Shown: positions 45,317-56,734, numbered from the stretch's first letter. The stretch: DNA of 64,000 nt from Allodiplogaster sudhausi (GCA_945643635.1 CALZFC010000001.1:601001-665000); one strand, 5' to 3'. Notes: a model not told the origin generated them from the sequence alone. A program made the numbers and translations.

Positions 45317-48088
45317 ATGTTCAAGTCGCATGGCGCTCAGTCGTCTTCCCGCCCACCAGTCCATGTTTCGCCTCGAGTGTCTGGCCTGTCGCAGCAGGCC
45401 CAGCTCGACTTTAACATCGGCATTATGAACAAGATGGAGCTGGTAGGGGAAGGCGACAGGGAGGCCTGGTACTCGGTTATGGATGACTTGAAAGGCCGCA
45501 ATTCCCTCCTGGTCGCGTCTGACAAGATCCCAGCGGTGTTCAGACTGCATGACCACATGAAGGCGTTCGAGATGGTGGGGTCTTCTTCGGCCGGCCCCTC
45601 GTCAGCAGCACAGATGGCCATGGCGGCGGCCATGGCGGCTTCTTCTTCCTCACGCCCCCCTCCCCCTCGTTCGCGTTTCGCCCCGTACCCTTCGCAGCCC
45701 TTTCGGCAGGGGGGGCAGCTGCGGGCCAAGCTGCCCCCCATTTCGTTCAGCGCAGGCCGGAGTATGGTGGCAGGCTCGACTACGGTGGCAGGCGGTTCAG
45801 GGAGGGCCCTCTATGCTATGGCTGCAACCAGTATGGCCATATCAGTGCTGACTGCCCTGCCAATCGGGGAGGCAACAGGTTTGGAGAGGAAAGTGGCTTT
45901 TGAGAGTATGAGAGAGAAGGTGGCTTTTTGGGAGAGTATTGGGGCGAGTGGTTTTGCTGTTAATGTTATCAAGTATGGTTACAGGTTGAATTTCTGTGTC
46001 AGAAGGGAGGACATTAACATGCCATATTCAGGCAATAGGCAGTCAGCGAGGAGAGAAATTGCGTTTGTGAAGAAGGAGGTCGGCAAGTGGCTGTCAACGG
46101 GAGCGGTGAAGCGAGTGGCGAAGAGGCCAGCAGTGGTGTCCCCATTGGCGGTAGTCACTTCAGGTACTAAGCAACGCCTTATTCATGACCTTAGCGACCT
46201 GAACAAGTACTTGCATAAGACCAAGTTTAAGTACGAGGATCTTTCCACTATTTGGCATGAGTTAGAGGGTATGGAGTTTATGGCCACGTTTGATTTCGAA
46301 ACAGGTTACCACCATTTGGCCATTTGGGAGGAGGATAGACAGTTCTTGGGCTTCGGCATAGATGACAGTGAAGGGGAGATGCAGTGGTTTGTGTTTGCAG
46401 CTTTTCCGTTTGGCCTCAGCCCTGCCCCGTTTGTTTTCACAAAAGTGTTTCGTTGTTTAGTCCGTTCATGGAGGGCGAGGGGTATTGTGTGCTGCCTATA
46501 TCTCGATGATGGCATTATTCTCGGCAGAACACGGGAAGAGTGTGAGGCTTCGGTGGAGACGGTGAGGGGTGACCTGGCCAGAGCAGGAGTCTATGTTTCA
46601 ACGAAGAAGACGTTTTGGACCCCGGCGCCAACCGGGAGATGGCTAGGTTTTGAGCTGGACTTAGCACAGCGTAGGGTGTTCATTTCCCGGGAGAGGTGTG
46701 AGAAGGCTTTAGAGAGGGTGCGAAAGTTGAGAGAGAGTGGGTGCGAGAAAGGGCCGTCACGGGATGATTTGCTATGGCGACAGGGGAGGCGGGAAGGGAG
46801 AGCGGAAGGAGGTGGTCAGCCACCAGGTGTTCAGCCACCTTCGTCAGCGGACGTGATTGTTGGTGGTCAGCCACCGTGGGGGCTCGGGCCCGCCCTTGGT
46901 TCTGAGGATGAAGTGCGGACGCAGAGGAGGAGTGAGACTGGATGGGAATGTACCAGACAGGGTAGATGGGTAAAAGCGCATGTCCCAAAAACGCTGGAAA
47001 GTCTTCCCTCAGTGTATGACAGAGAACGCTTACTCGGAACAATTAATTCGTGCCATATTGTCCTAGGGGATGAAGCGGTGATGCAGTCGAGACATTTGGC
47101 AGCGACGGTGGCGAGTCAAGTAAGGGCGGGGGAGTCGCGAGGCAAGAGGATGGCGTTGTCGGCAGGTGAGAGGAAGGAAGTTTCATATTGGCTACAGAGG
47201 TTTTCCCGGGCTCCGTGTAGGGAAACGCATATGAGTCTATTTCATAGTGAATGTGCTTTGGAATGTGACGCATCGGATGTGGCGGTAGGAGTGGTGTTTA
47301 GATGTGCCGGGTCCTTCAAAACGGCATCCAGGAATTTGAATGTCATTGAGCGTTCGGAGTCTAGCACGTTGCGGGAGTTATTAGCAGTTCTGTTCGCAGT
47401 TCTTAGCTTTGCAGAGGAGGTCAAGGGTAGACCGGTTACAGTTTTTTCGGACAGCCAGTCCGCGGTAAGAATTTTGAAGCGGGGAAGCCTTAGACCGCAT
47501 TTGCATAATGTAGCAATCAAGGTGAATAGTGTGTTGCAGAAATATAACTGTCATAGAGATTTCATTTGGCTTGCCAGGGATTGCAATCGGGAAGCAGATG
47601 AAGCTAGCAGAGATGTTGATTTTGATGACTGGGGCATCCAGATGAGAATTTTTGAGATTTGTGCCAGGAAGTGGGGAGAGCCTCTTTGGGACATGTTCGC
47701 AGATGACAGGACAGCGAAATGTGAGCGTTTCTGTTCCAGGAGGTGGTGCCCGGGGACAGCCGGAGCGGATGCCTTCGTTCACCGTGGCGTGTGGGCCGCC
47801 AAGACTATTCTCTGGTTGGTGCCGCCCCCTTCCTTAGTGTCCAAAACGCTAGCTTTTGCCAGACATTTCAAGGTAAAATGTATAATGGGCGTTCCCATCT
47901 GGGAATCTGCTAGTTGGTTCCCGAGACTTTGCAGTGTAGGAGGGTGGGCACCACTTGTGAGGGATGCTCTGCGGTTCGGGAAAGGAGCGGATATCTTTAT
48001 TCCAAGTTCATTTGTGGAGGGCCCCTTTGGGGAACCGTTAGCAAGGACAGAGTTTGTGTTCTTGTTCTGTGACTTTCAGGTGGGGTAA
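45317..48088 (+). CDS. DIRS-like Gag fused in frame to reverse transcriptase/RNase H
   Basis: Seen: 923 codons from ATG 45317. Residues 1-145 look Gag-like (LDFNIGIMNKMELVGEGDRE). The zinc knuckle is NOT in this frame: CYGCNQYGHISADC is read in the next frame at about 45812-45857. RT spans about 225-480: KQRLIHDLSDLNKYL, FDFETGYHHLAI, FPFGLSPAPF and the catalytic YLDDG (about 394-398). After a Gly/Pro/Gln-rich spacer (46780-46900) comes RNase H with LECDASD (about 648), TLRELLA, DSQSAV (about 712) and NREADEASR. The C-terminal part (DMFADDR...IWESASWFPRL) matches the segment that follows RNase H in DIRS elements. Role: packaging and copying of element RNA. The RT frame has no stops. Confidence 0.88.
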   Translation: MFKSHGAQSSSRPPVHVSPRVSGLSQQAQLDFNIGIMNKMELVGEGDREAWYSVMDDLKGRNSLLVASDKIPAVFRLHDHMKAFEMVGSSSAGPSSAAQMAMAAAMAASSSSRPPPPRSRFAPYPSQPFRQGGQLRAKLPPISFSAGRSMVAGSTTVAGGSGRALYAMAATSMAISVLTALPIGEATGLERKVAFESMREKVAFWESIGASGFAVNVIKYGYRLNFCVRREDINMPYSGNRQSARREIAFVKKEVGKWLSTGAVKRVAKRPAVVSPLAVVTSGTKQRLIHDLSDLNKYLHKTKFKYEDLSTIWHELEGMEFMATFDFETGYHHLAIWEEDRQFLGFGIDDSEGEMQWFVFAAFPFGLSPAPFVFTKVFRCLVRSWRARGIVCCLYLDDGIILGRTREECEASVETVRGDLARAGVYVSTKKTFWTPAPTGRWLGFELDLAQRRVFISRERCEKALERVRKLRESGCEKGPSRDDLLWRQGRREGRAEGGGQPPGVQPPSSADVIVGGQPPWGLGPALGSEDEVRTQRRSETGWECTRQGRWVKAHVPKTLESLPSVYDRERLLGTINSCHIVLGDEAVMQSRHLAATVASQVRAGESRGKRMALSAGERKEVSYWLQRFSRAPCRETHMSLFHSECALECDASDVAVGVVFRCAGSFKTASRNLNVIERSESSTLRELLAVLFAVLSFAEEVKGRPVTVFSDSQSAVRILKRGSLRPHLHNVAIKVNSVLQKYNCHRDFIWLARDCNREADEASRDVDFDDWGIQMRIFEICARKWGEPLWDMFADDRTAKCERFCSRRWCPGTAGADAFVHRGVWAAKTILWLVPPPSLVSKTLAFARHFKVKCIMGVPIWESASWFPRLCSVGGWAPLVRDALRFGKGADIFIPSSFVEGPFGEPLARTEFVFLFCDFQVG

Positions 48089-48130
48089 GCCTGATATTAG
48101 GAGCCAACCGCCTTTACCCAGATTCTACGG

Positions 48131-48219
48131 TTGTTGGTAGGCGAGCCTCTGAGAGGGATCCAAACGGGAATTATGGTGGGCGACGGAAGGAGTGTAGCGA
48201 ACTGTAGGAGCCACCATAA
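48131..48219 (+). repeat. Split direct repeat B1
   Basis: Starts ttgttggtaggcgagcctct and ends ggagccaccataa. It recurs at 51643-51736, which has four extra bases (agcg). Internally it contains ggaattatggtggg and its near-inverse ccaccataat. Confidence 0.92.
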
Positions 48220-48363
48220 TTGGGCATTTAGAGGTACGCTCTCTCTCAGAGGCGAGCGCGGTTGCGTTGCGGTTGGGGTCACGGGGTCACGAGGAGGAGG
48301 GAAGGAGGGGCGGGAGGGGATTGCGTCATTCTACGCCATTGTGTCCGTGAGAGACGGTTAGGT
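48219..48363 (+). repeat. Split direct repeat A2
   Basis: Second copy of A1, directly abutting B1. It ends gagacggttaggt just before the recombinase frame. Confidence 0.92.
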
Positions 48364-48385
48364 TCCCACCCAAACCCCGCCCGGG

Positions 48386-49421
48386 ATGCTATTTGCAAGA
48401 AACCGTTTTTGTGAGGCCCTCCTCAAGAGTAAGGTATTTATCACAGGCCCGAGGAAAAGATTCCTGTCGGAAGGCATCAGAGAGCTCCCCCCGGACCTGC
48501 AGGGAGCGATTTGGCACGCAGCGGGAAGATCCCTTGCAACCAGTACGAGAGAGATGTACGAGCAGAGCGAGCGCGCCCGAATCAAGTTCAGCCGCAGCAT
48601 ATGCCTTAACCCGACGCGCCCGCTGGCGTTGTGTGCGTATGTGGCGCGCAAATATGCTGACGGCGCTTCGGCGGCGACGCTGACTACCGCAGTAGCGGCA
48701 TTCAAGTCGGCCACCGGGCAGACAATGGATCCCGAGAAGGAAGGAACGGTGGTTTCCATGGTAGGAGGGGTTAGGGGTGACATAGCGGAAAAAAATGATG
48801 TTGCATAGGCACGGGCAGCGGCGCAGAGGCAGCAGGCAGTGCGCCATCACTCAGCGGCGGAGAGGGCGGAAGTTGACAAGCTGATCGCATGGGCGCTCAG
48901 GGAGGACGCTCCGCGAGAAGACATCCGCATCGGGATATTTGCTGCGCTGGCCATGGCGGCCCTGCTTCGGGTGTCGGAGGCAGTGGCTCTGCAGAGGAAG
49001 GACATCACGGTGGAAGGCGATGTCATCGCCATTCGGATCCGTAAGGCCAAAAACGATCAGATGAAAGAGGGCAGAGTCACTAGGGTTCTGGCGGGAACCG
49101 GGGTCTTGCGGTAAAAAGCTGTTCGAGTTGCATATGAGTTGGCTTCCTAATCAGGCAGAAGCATTCATGTTCGCGAGCAGGAGCACGGGTCGGCCGCTCA
49201 CCACGTCCACAATGCGGAAGGAGTTGGCCCGAGCGTGTGCCGAAGCGAACATTGTGCGGATCACTCCACACCAGCTCAGAGTGGGCGGTGCGGCGGTATC
49301 AATTGGGTCAGGGGCGGCCCTGGAGCAGGTACGCATCCGCGGGAGGTGGCGGTCAGTAGGTGGCATGCAGCCCTATATTAGAGACTCGTTGCCGGCCCAG
49401 GGAGGGGCCCTTCCGCTATAA
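48386..49421 (+). pseudogene. DIRS-like tyrosine recombinase, one stop and one frameshift
   Basis: Seen: frame 48386-48805 (ATSTREMYEQSERARIKF core-binding part) is interrupted by TAG at 48806. It resumes in the same frame 48839-49114 with ALLRVSEAVAL (first catalytic Arg) and IRKAKNDQ (the catalytic Lys region). It then shifts frame near 49110 and continues to 49421 with TPHQLRVGGA (HxxR), RIRGRWRS and QPYIRD (nucleophile Tyr). Role: integrates the circular DNA copy by site-specific recombination. All catalytic residues are visible, but the copy cannot encode one continuous protein. Sequencing error is possible for either lesion. Confidence 0.85.
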
Positions 49422-49634
49422 GAGTCAAGTAGGAGGCTTTTTTGTTACCTTTGTCCTTTTCAGAATACTAGAGTCCAAGGGGAAAGGGTTAATTTTGTTT
49501 CGGCCACTGGTAAAACACAAGGTTTTCAGAATTCGATCTCTTTGGTTGCTGCAATTCAGGTGGTGCAGGGTTTTTCCATATTATGTCACGGTTCGCTTAC
49601 TGATGCATTCGTAGCGGCATGCATTTATGTATAT

Positions 49635-51339
49635 ATGACGCGATTTGCGAGAGAATCAAAATTAATCAAAAGGGCTTGGGCCCTAGAAAAATCATCATCT
49701 CCGATTTTGCTTTAAAGTTGTTTCTTGGTAAAGTTAGACCCGCAGAATCGAATGGGATTGGTCTTGAAGCCTAAAAAAATCATTTTAAAAAGTTATGAAG
49801 AATTGAAAAACTGCACATCTATTTGAGATGGTCGAGTAGGGCGCATGTTTATGAACATTTCTCCGCGCACAGTAAAGCAATATATGCGAAAATTGTATGG
49901 TAGATAGAAAAGATATTGCTTATATGAATAGTGAAAACAGAATTTGAAAATTTTCAAATATCGATTTTTTACGTGCTCTCAAACTCAATGTGGAATGTAC
50001 ATGTTATATTTCAATTTACGCAGACAGTTTTGCATGTATCGTATAGAGCATAAAAATGGGTTTCTAATGATATATAGAATATTTCATTTCGACGAACTAT
50101 GCGGCTTTTGTATGCGTTTAGGTCATGCGCAACAGTGAAAACTGGCGCAGAATCGCGGCGCGACGCGATATTGGTCGCATTCAAACTTTTGATCTTTCTT
50201 TTTACTTTTATTTAACAATTAAGCTCATTTTTGAGCAAAAAATACACTTTTCCACCAAATATTAACGAATTCACTCTTCTCCGCAAAAGGAGACCGAGTT
50301 GCAGTGAAAGTGTGTTAAATTTGCTACAAAGTAACATTCTTGAAACATAAATTCAAGGAAGGTTTTTCTCACAACAAATCGAAAAGCGACTAAAACCAGC
50401 TATAGCACTATGTAAATACCCCAATTCACCAGATTTTCACCGCATGAATTAGAATATTCGAATGTGTAAATTGGAATATTCGAATTCGACATCCCTGGTG
50501 AATCTGGTGAATTGGTGTATTTACATAGTGTTATAGCTGGTTTTAGTTGCTTTTCGATTTGTTGCCAGAAAAACCTTCCTTTAATTTCCGTTTCAAGAAT
50601 GTTACTTCGTAGCAAATTTAACGCACTTCCACGACAACTCGGTCTCCTTTTGTGGAGATGAGTGAATTCGTTAATATTTGGTCGAAAAGTGCATTTTTTG
50701 CTCGAAAATGAGCTTAATCGTTTCAAAAAAGTAAAAAAGAAAGATCAAAAACAAAGTATCATTAAATATATAGAAAATCGATATTTGAAGGTCATGCGCA
50801 ACAGTGAAAACTGGCGCAGAATCGCATTGCGCCGCGATTCTGCGCCAGTTTTCACTGTTGCGCATGACCTAAACGCATACAAAAGCCGCATCGTTCGTCG
50901 AAATGAAATATTCTATATATCATTAGAAAGCCATTTTTTTGCTCTATACGATACATACAAAACTGTCAGCGTAAATTGAAATATAATATGTAAATTCTTC
51001 ATTGAGTTTGAGAGCACGTAAAAAATCGATATTTGAAAATTTTCAAATTCTGTTTCGACTATTTATATAAGCAATATCTTTTCTATCTACCTTAAAATTT
51101 TCACGTATATTGCTCTACTGTGCGCGGAGAGATGTACATAAACATGCGCCCTACTCGACCACCTCAAAAAGATGTGCAGTTTTTCAATTCTTCATAACTT
51201 TTTAAAATGAATTTTTTAGCCTCCAACACCATTCCCATTCGATTCTGCGGGTCTAACTTTACCTAGAAACAACTTTAAATCGGAGATGATGATTTTTCTA
51301 GGGCCCCGAGCATTTTGATTCTCTCGCAAATCGCGTCAT
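49635..51339. mobile_element. 1,705-bp palindromic foldback element with 8-bp duplication
   Basis: Seen: arms of about 850 bases in inverse orientation around a centre near 50487. Outer ends are atgacgcgatttgcgagaga and its reverse complement. The flanks atgtatat / atgtatat form an 8-bp direct duplication fitting the hAT pattern nTnnnnAn. The arms differ at scattered sites. No coding frame. It lies in the 3' segment of the DIRS element. The AT-rich duplication could arise by chance. Confidence 0.8.
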
Positions 51340-51642
51340 ATGTATATATATGCCTATTTCTATTGTTGAAAATGGAGGCCTGTGTGAAGGGCCATGCTTC
51401 TTTGTTTACTGTACATCGGTTTTTTGTACATATTTTTGTGCATTCGTATATCCATGTGTACACATTTGTGTTCTTGACGATTAACATGCCTTAGGATCAA
51501 GGGGGTTCGCGAGGTTCTGGCAAGCAGTCCTTGTAATATGAATGTATGTATCTGGTGAATAATGTGTTTTTGTGTCGACATCAGTTATTCGAGTGGTGCT
51601 AGTGAGCACGATTGTTACGGACACGCAATAAAGGCGTAAACA

Positions 51643-51736
51643 TTGTTGGTAGGCGAGCCTCTGAGAGAGCGGGGATCCAAACGGGAATTATGGTGGGCGA
51701 CGGAAGGAGTGTAGCGAACTGTAGGAGCCACCATAA
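51643..51736 (+). repeat. Split direct repeat B2 (element 3' end)
   Basis: Copy of 48131-48219 that closes the DIRS element. The next bases, cagtcaa then TTAA, start the neighbouring palindrome. Confidence 0.92.
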
Positions 51737-51747
51737 CAGTCAATTAA

Positions 51748-53459
51748 GAGAGCCTCTCCGTAAGGCTCAATCGTGGCCTGTCCTGGGAATTTTTTTATTT
51801 TTTTAAAAACATAAATATCACATATCTTATACAACTCGATGAGCTCTTCAAAATGAGTTCAAATTCATTTCTGTATGTCGTTTTCCCTATGAGATACGCT
51901 ACCGTAACCCCAAAATTTCATTGGACTGTATTTCCTTCAAAAGATGGTTTTCAAAGATAACGAAGGTACCATTCGACAGCTCTTTTTAAGCCCTTCAAAT
52001 TTGACATAGAGAAGTTTTTTGTGAAAATTTGTTTTTGACCAAAAAAATTCACTTGAAATATTTCGACGAGGCATATTGACACTTTACGGTCATTTCCACA
52101 GAATGGCGCTTAGATAGGAAGAAAGAGCATTAAATTTGCTACAAAATAAGGTACTTTCAAAAAAAAATAAAGCGTACGATGTTTTCGATATCAGGCGAAA
52201 AATGCGCGCGAGTCGGTCAAAATGGCGCATTTTAGGTCGCCGAGTCACAGTGCAAGCGCATTCATTGATCCATAACTACGCTCAATCTTAATCTTTCAAA
52301 ATCGTAAGTATATCATCTTAGAGCTCTCACGGAGATCTTCAAATGTTAGATACATACACTTATTGAAAAGTTTGGATTTATATGAGAAATTTCGTTTTGT
52401 ATGATAAGAAGGCTAAAAAAACTACTTCAGAAACATTTCCACACTCCCAATACATCATAAGAAAGAGGATGAAATTTGGTACAAGATGAACCCCTTTAAA
52501 TTAAATTCCATGAGTACGATCTTTTGTTAGCCATAAGAGTAGGGCCAGTAGTGTCACTGTCATTTCGCCCAAGGATTCATAGTTTAGTTTATTCGAATTA
52601 GAATATTCCAATCCTTTTTTTCTACACATTTTCCATTAGGCCTTGTTATCCTACTCTTATGGCTTATAACAAAAGATCGTACGCATGGAATTTAATTTAA
52701 AGGGGTTCATCTTGTACCAAATTTCATCCTCTTTCTTATGATGTATGATTGGGAGTGTGGAAATGTTTCTGAAGTAGTTTTTTAAGCCTTCTTATCATAC
52801 AAAACGAAATTTCTCAAATAAATCCAAACTTCAATAAAAGTATGTATCTAACATTTGAAGATCTCCGTGAGAGCTCTAAGATGATATACTTACGATTTTG
52901 ATAGATTAAGATTGAGCGTAGTTATGGATCAATGAATGCGCTTGCACTGTGACTCGGCGACCTAAAATGCGCCATTTTGACCGACTCGCGCGCATTTTTC
53001 GCCTGATATCGAAAACATCGTACGCTTTATTTTTTTTTGAAAATACCTTATTTTGTAGCAAATTTAATGCTCTTTCTTCCTATCTAAGCGCCATTCTGTG
53101 GAAATGACCGTAAAGTGTCAATATGCCTCGTCGAAATATTTCAAGTGAATTTTTTTGGTCAAAAACAAATTTTCACAAAAAACTTCTCTATGTCAAATTT
53201 GAAGGGCTTAAAAAGAGCTGTCGAATGGTACCTTCGTTATCTTTGAAAACCATCTTTTGAAGGAAATACAGTCCAATGAAATTTTTTGGTTACGGTAGCG
53301 TATCTCATAGGGAAAACGACATGCAGAAATGAATTTGGGCTCATTTTGAAGAGCTCATCGAGTTGTATAAGATATGTGATTTCTATGTTTTTAAAAAATA
53401 AAAAAATTCCCAGGGCAGGCCTTAATGCAGCCGTGGTCGAGTCTTAGAGAGAGGCTCTC
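51748..53459. mobile_element. Palindromic element 1 of the TTAA family
   Basis: Seen: arms of about 850 bases, left gagagcctctccgtaaggct and right its reverse complement with changes, centre near 52600. TTAA precedes the left end (51744-51747). The right flank is TTTC, where it abuts the truncated left arm of the next palindrome. It shares internal words with its neighbours (gcgcattcat...gatccataac). No gene. Confidence 0.85.
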
Positions 53460-56400
53460 TTTCACCTATACAACTCGACGTCCTCAACAACACACCGTAC
53501 ATTTTAATTTTTTTTCAGAAAAATTCAGTTCGGGAAACAGTACAGTACCCTTCAAAATATGATGAGCCATAACTCGGCTAATTTTTCGAATTTGCAAAAT
53601 CAAAGATACCGTTTGATAGCCCGTTGGACGCTCTTCAATTTTGATCTTACGTAAAATTTTCTAAAAAATAATTTCGACCCAAAACACGGCCCTGAACATT
53701 TTTGTGACCACTTTTTGGCAAATTTTTGTTCATTTTTGGAAAGAGTACCCTGCAGTTTTTTGATATGTTGTAGCGCGTGAAATTTGCTATAAGAATTCGT
53801 TCCCTTCAAAAAGATAGCGGTAGGCACACCTTGCGAAAAATGCGCACGAGTCGGTCAAAATGGCGCATTTTCGGTCGCCGAGACACAGTGCAAGCGCATT
53901 CATCGATCCATAACTACGCTTAATCTTAATATTACAAAATCGTAAGTATGTCATCTAAGAGCTCTCATGGAGATCTTCAAATGTTACATACATACTTTTA
54001 TTAAAAAGTTTGGATTTATATGGGAAATTTCGTTCTGTAGAATAAGAAGGCTTAAAAAACTACTTCACAAACGTTTCCACATGCCGAATCATACATCAAA
54101 TGAAAGAGGATGAAATTTGGTACAAGATGAACTTTTTAAATGAAATTCTTTTGTTGTTATAAGATATAAGAGTAGGGCCAGTAGCGTCCCTGTTATTTCG
54201 CCCAAGGATTCATAGTTTAGTTTATTCGAATTGGAATATTCCATTCCTTTTTTTTACACCTTTTCCATGAGGAGTTGTAATCCTAATTTTATGGCTTATA
54301 ACAAAGGATCGTACTCACGGAATTTCATTTAAGAGAGCATGTCCGTAAGCTTCGAGCGCAGCCTGCCCCGGGAAAATGTTTTCGAATTCATTAACGGAAA
54401 ACATTTTGCTAATACAACTCGACCCGCTCTTTTTAATGAGACTCATTTCATCATCATCCGATTTTTTCCCTTCGGGATGCACTACCGTAACCCTGAAAAT
54501 TCATTGAGCCATAAATCCGTTAAAATCTGTTTTGAGAAACGATATACATATCATTCAATAGCATTTCGAAAGCTCTTTAAATTTCATTTAGGAACATGTT
54601 TTACGAAAATTTTATTTTGGCCGAGAAAATTGGCGTAAAATTATTTGAAGGGTCGACACGCCACTTTCTGCTCATTTCTACACTCTGTAACCTAGATAGA
54701 AAGAAAGAGCGTGAAATTTGCTATCAAATAATCACCATTCAAGAAAAATTTGAGCGTACCAATTTTTTCTATGACGCGAGCAATGCGCGCGAGTCGGTCA
54801 AAATGGCACATTTTTGGCCGCCGAGGCACCGTGCAAGCGCATTCATCGATCCATAACTTCGCTCAATGTTAATATTACAAAATCGTTAGCATATCATCTA
54901 AGAGCTCTCACAGAGATCTTCAAATGCTACATACATACTCTTATTGAAATATTTATATTTCTATGGAAAATTTCGTTCTGTACTATTAGAACACTTAAAA
55001 AACTACTTTACAAATATTTCAGCATTTCAAAACATGCATAATTAGAAAGAGTGTAAAATTTACTTCAAGAAAGACCCCTTACAATAAACTTTCAAGCCTA
55101 TAATGTTTTGTTATAAGTGATAAGAATTGGGCATCAGCTTAGCACAATTCTTCACCGGAAAAAAATATTGGAATATTCCAATTCGAATAATCTAAACAGC
55201 GAAATTCTTGGGCGGAAGGACAGCGACGCAACTTTACCTACTCTTATGACTTATGACAAAACATTATAGACTTAAAACTTTATTGAAAGGGGTCTATCTT
55301 GAAGCAAATTTCAAGCTCTTTCTAATGATGCATGTTTGGAAATGCTGGAATGTTTGCAAAGTAGTTTTTTAAGCGTTCTAAACCTACCGAACGAAATTTT
55401 CCATAGAAATATAAATATTTCAATAAAAGTATGTATGTAGCATTTGAAGATCTCTGTGAGAGCTCTTAGATGATATGCTAACGATTTTGTAATATTAACA
55501 TTGAGCGTAGTTATGGATCGATGAATGCGCTTGCACGGTGCCTCGGCGGCCAAAAATGTGCCATTTTGACCGACTCGCGCGCATTGCTCGCGTCATAGAA
55601 AAAATTGCTACGCTCAGATTTTTCTTGAATGGTGATTATTTGATAGCAAATTTGACGCTCTTTCTTTCTATCTAGGTTACAGAATGTAGAAATGAGCAGA
55701 AAGTAGCGTGTCGACCCTTCAAATAATTTAACGCCAATTTTCTCGGCCAAAATAAAATTTGTTCCTAGATGAAATTTAAAGAGCTTTCGAAATGCTATTG
55801 AATGATATGTACATCGTTTCTCAAAACAGATTTTGAACGGATTTATTGCTCAATGAATTTTCAGGGTTACGGTAGTGTATACCGAAGGGAAAAAATCGTA
55901 TGACGATGAAATTAGTCTCATTAAAAAGAGCGGATCGAGTTGTATAAGCAAAATGTTTTCCGTTAATGAATTCGAAAACAATTTTCCCGGGGCAGGGTGC
56001 CTTAAGCGCATGCTCGACTCTTACAGAGAAGCTCTCTTAAAGGGGTTCATCTTGTACCAAATTTCATCCTCTTTCTTTTGATGTATGATTCGGCATGTGG
56101 AAACGTTTCTGAAGTTATTTTTTAAGCCTTCTTATTATACAGAACGAAATTTCCCATATAAATCCAAACTTTTAATAAAAGTATGTATGTAACATTTGAA
56201 GATCTCTATGAGAGCTCTTAGATGATATACTTACGATTTTGTAATATTAAGATTAAGCGTAGTTATGGATCGATGAATGCGCTTGCACTGTGTCTTGGCG
56301 ACCGAAAATTCGCCATTTTGAAACGAATTCTTGTAGAAAATTTCACGCGCTACAACATATCAAAAAACTGCAGGGTACTCTTTCCAAAAATGAACAAACA

Positions 56401-56734
56401 TTTGCCAAAAAGTGGTCAGAAAAATGTTCAGGGCCGTGTTTTGGGTCGAAACTATTTTTTAGAAAATTTTACGTAAGATCAAAATTGAAGAGCGTCCAAC
56501 GGGCTATCAAACGGTATCTTTGATTTTGTCAAATTCGGAAAATTAGCCGAGTTACGGTTCATTATATTTTGAAAGGTACTGTACTGTTTCCCGAACGGAA
56601 TTTTTCTGAAAAAAATTAAAATGTGAGGTATGTTGTAGAGGACGTCGAGTTGTATAGGTGAGCCAATTTTCATAAGCGAAATAGAAAAAAAATCCCCAGT
56701 GCAGGTCGTGCTCAAAGGTTACAGACATGTTGTC
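53460..56734. mobile_element. Palindromic element 2 (left tip missing), split by element 3
   Basis: Seen: left arm 53460-54332 and right arm 56037-56734 are inverse copies (tataggtgagcc / tcacctatacaactcgacg). The right tip gacaacatgtctgtaacc (reverse sense) is followed by TTAA at 56735-56738. About 75-90 bases of the left tip are absent, replaced by element 1. Element 3 interrupts it near the centre, at a TTAA. Confidence 0.82.
54333..56036. mobile_element. Palindromic element 3, 1,704 bp, inserted at TTAA in element 2
   Basis: Seen: ends gagagcatgtccgtaagc and its diverged reverse complement, centre near 55155. TTAA stands on both sides (54329-54332 and 56037-56040). Removing the element and one TTAA restores ggaatttcatttaaaggggt, which aligns with ggaatttaatttaaaggggt in element 1 (52688-52707): a natural empty site. 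Known: TTAA duplication is the mark of piggyBac-type transposition. No transposase is encoded here. Confidence 0.88.

Larger units (their letters stand above)
45025..51736 (+). mobile_element. DIRS-order tyrosine-recombinase retrotransposon (PAT-like), with split direct repeats
   Basis: Seen: repeat A1 (45025-45162) recurs as A2 (48219-48363). Repeat B1 (48131-48219) recurs as B2 (51643-51736). B1 and A2 are adjacent inside the element. Between A1 and B1 is a Gag/RT/RNase H frame, and after A2 a tyrosine recombinase frame. No integrase, protease or LTR is present, and the copy is decayed only in the recombinase. Known: DIRS-order elements replicate through a circle that is recombined into the genome without target duplication; split direct repeats mark the PAT and Ngaro groups, and PAT is known from nematodes. 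A polyadenylation-like caataaag is at 51627. A 1,705-bp palindrome (49635-51339) sits in the 3' part and moves B2 outward. Confidence 0.88.

Noticed and set aside
45197..45741. Minus-strand open frames across the Gag region
   Set aside because: They are antisense shadows of a clearly supported Gag/RT frame.
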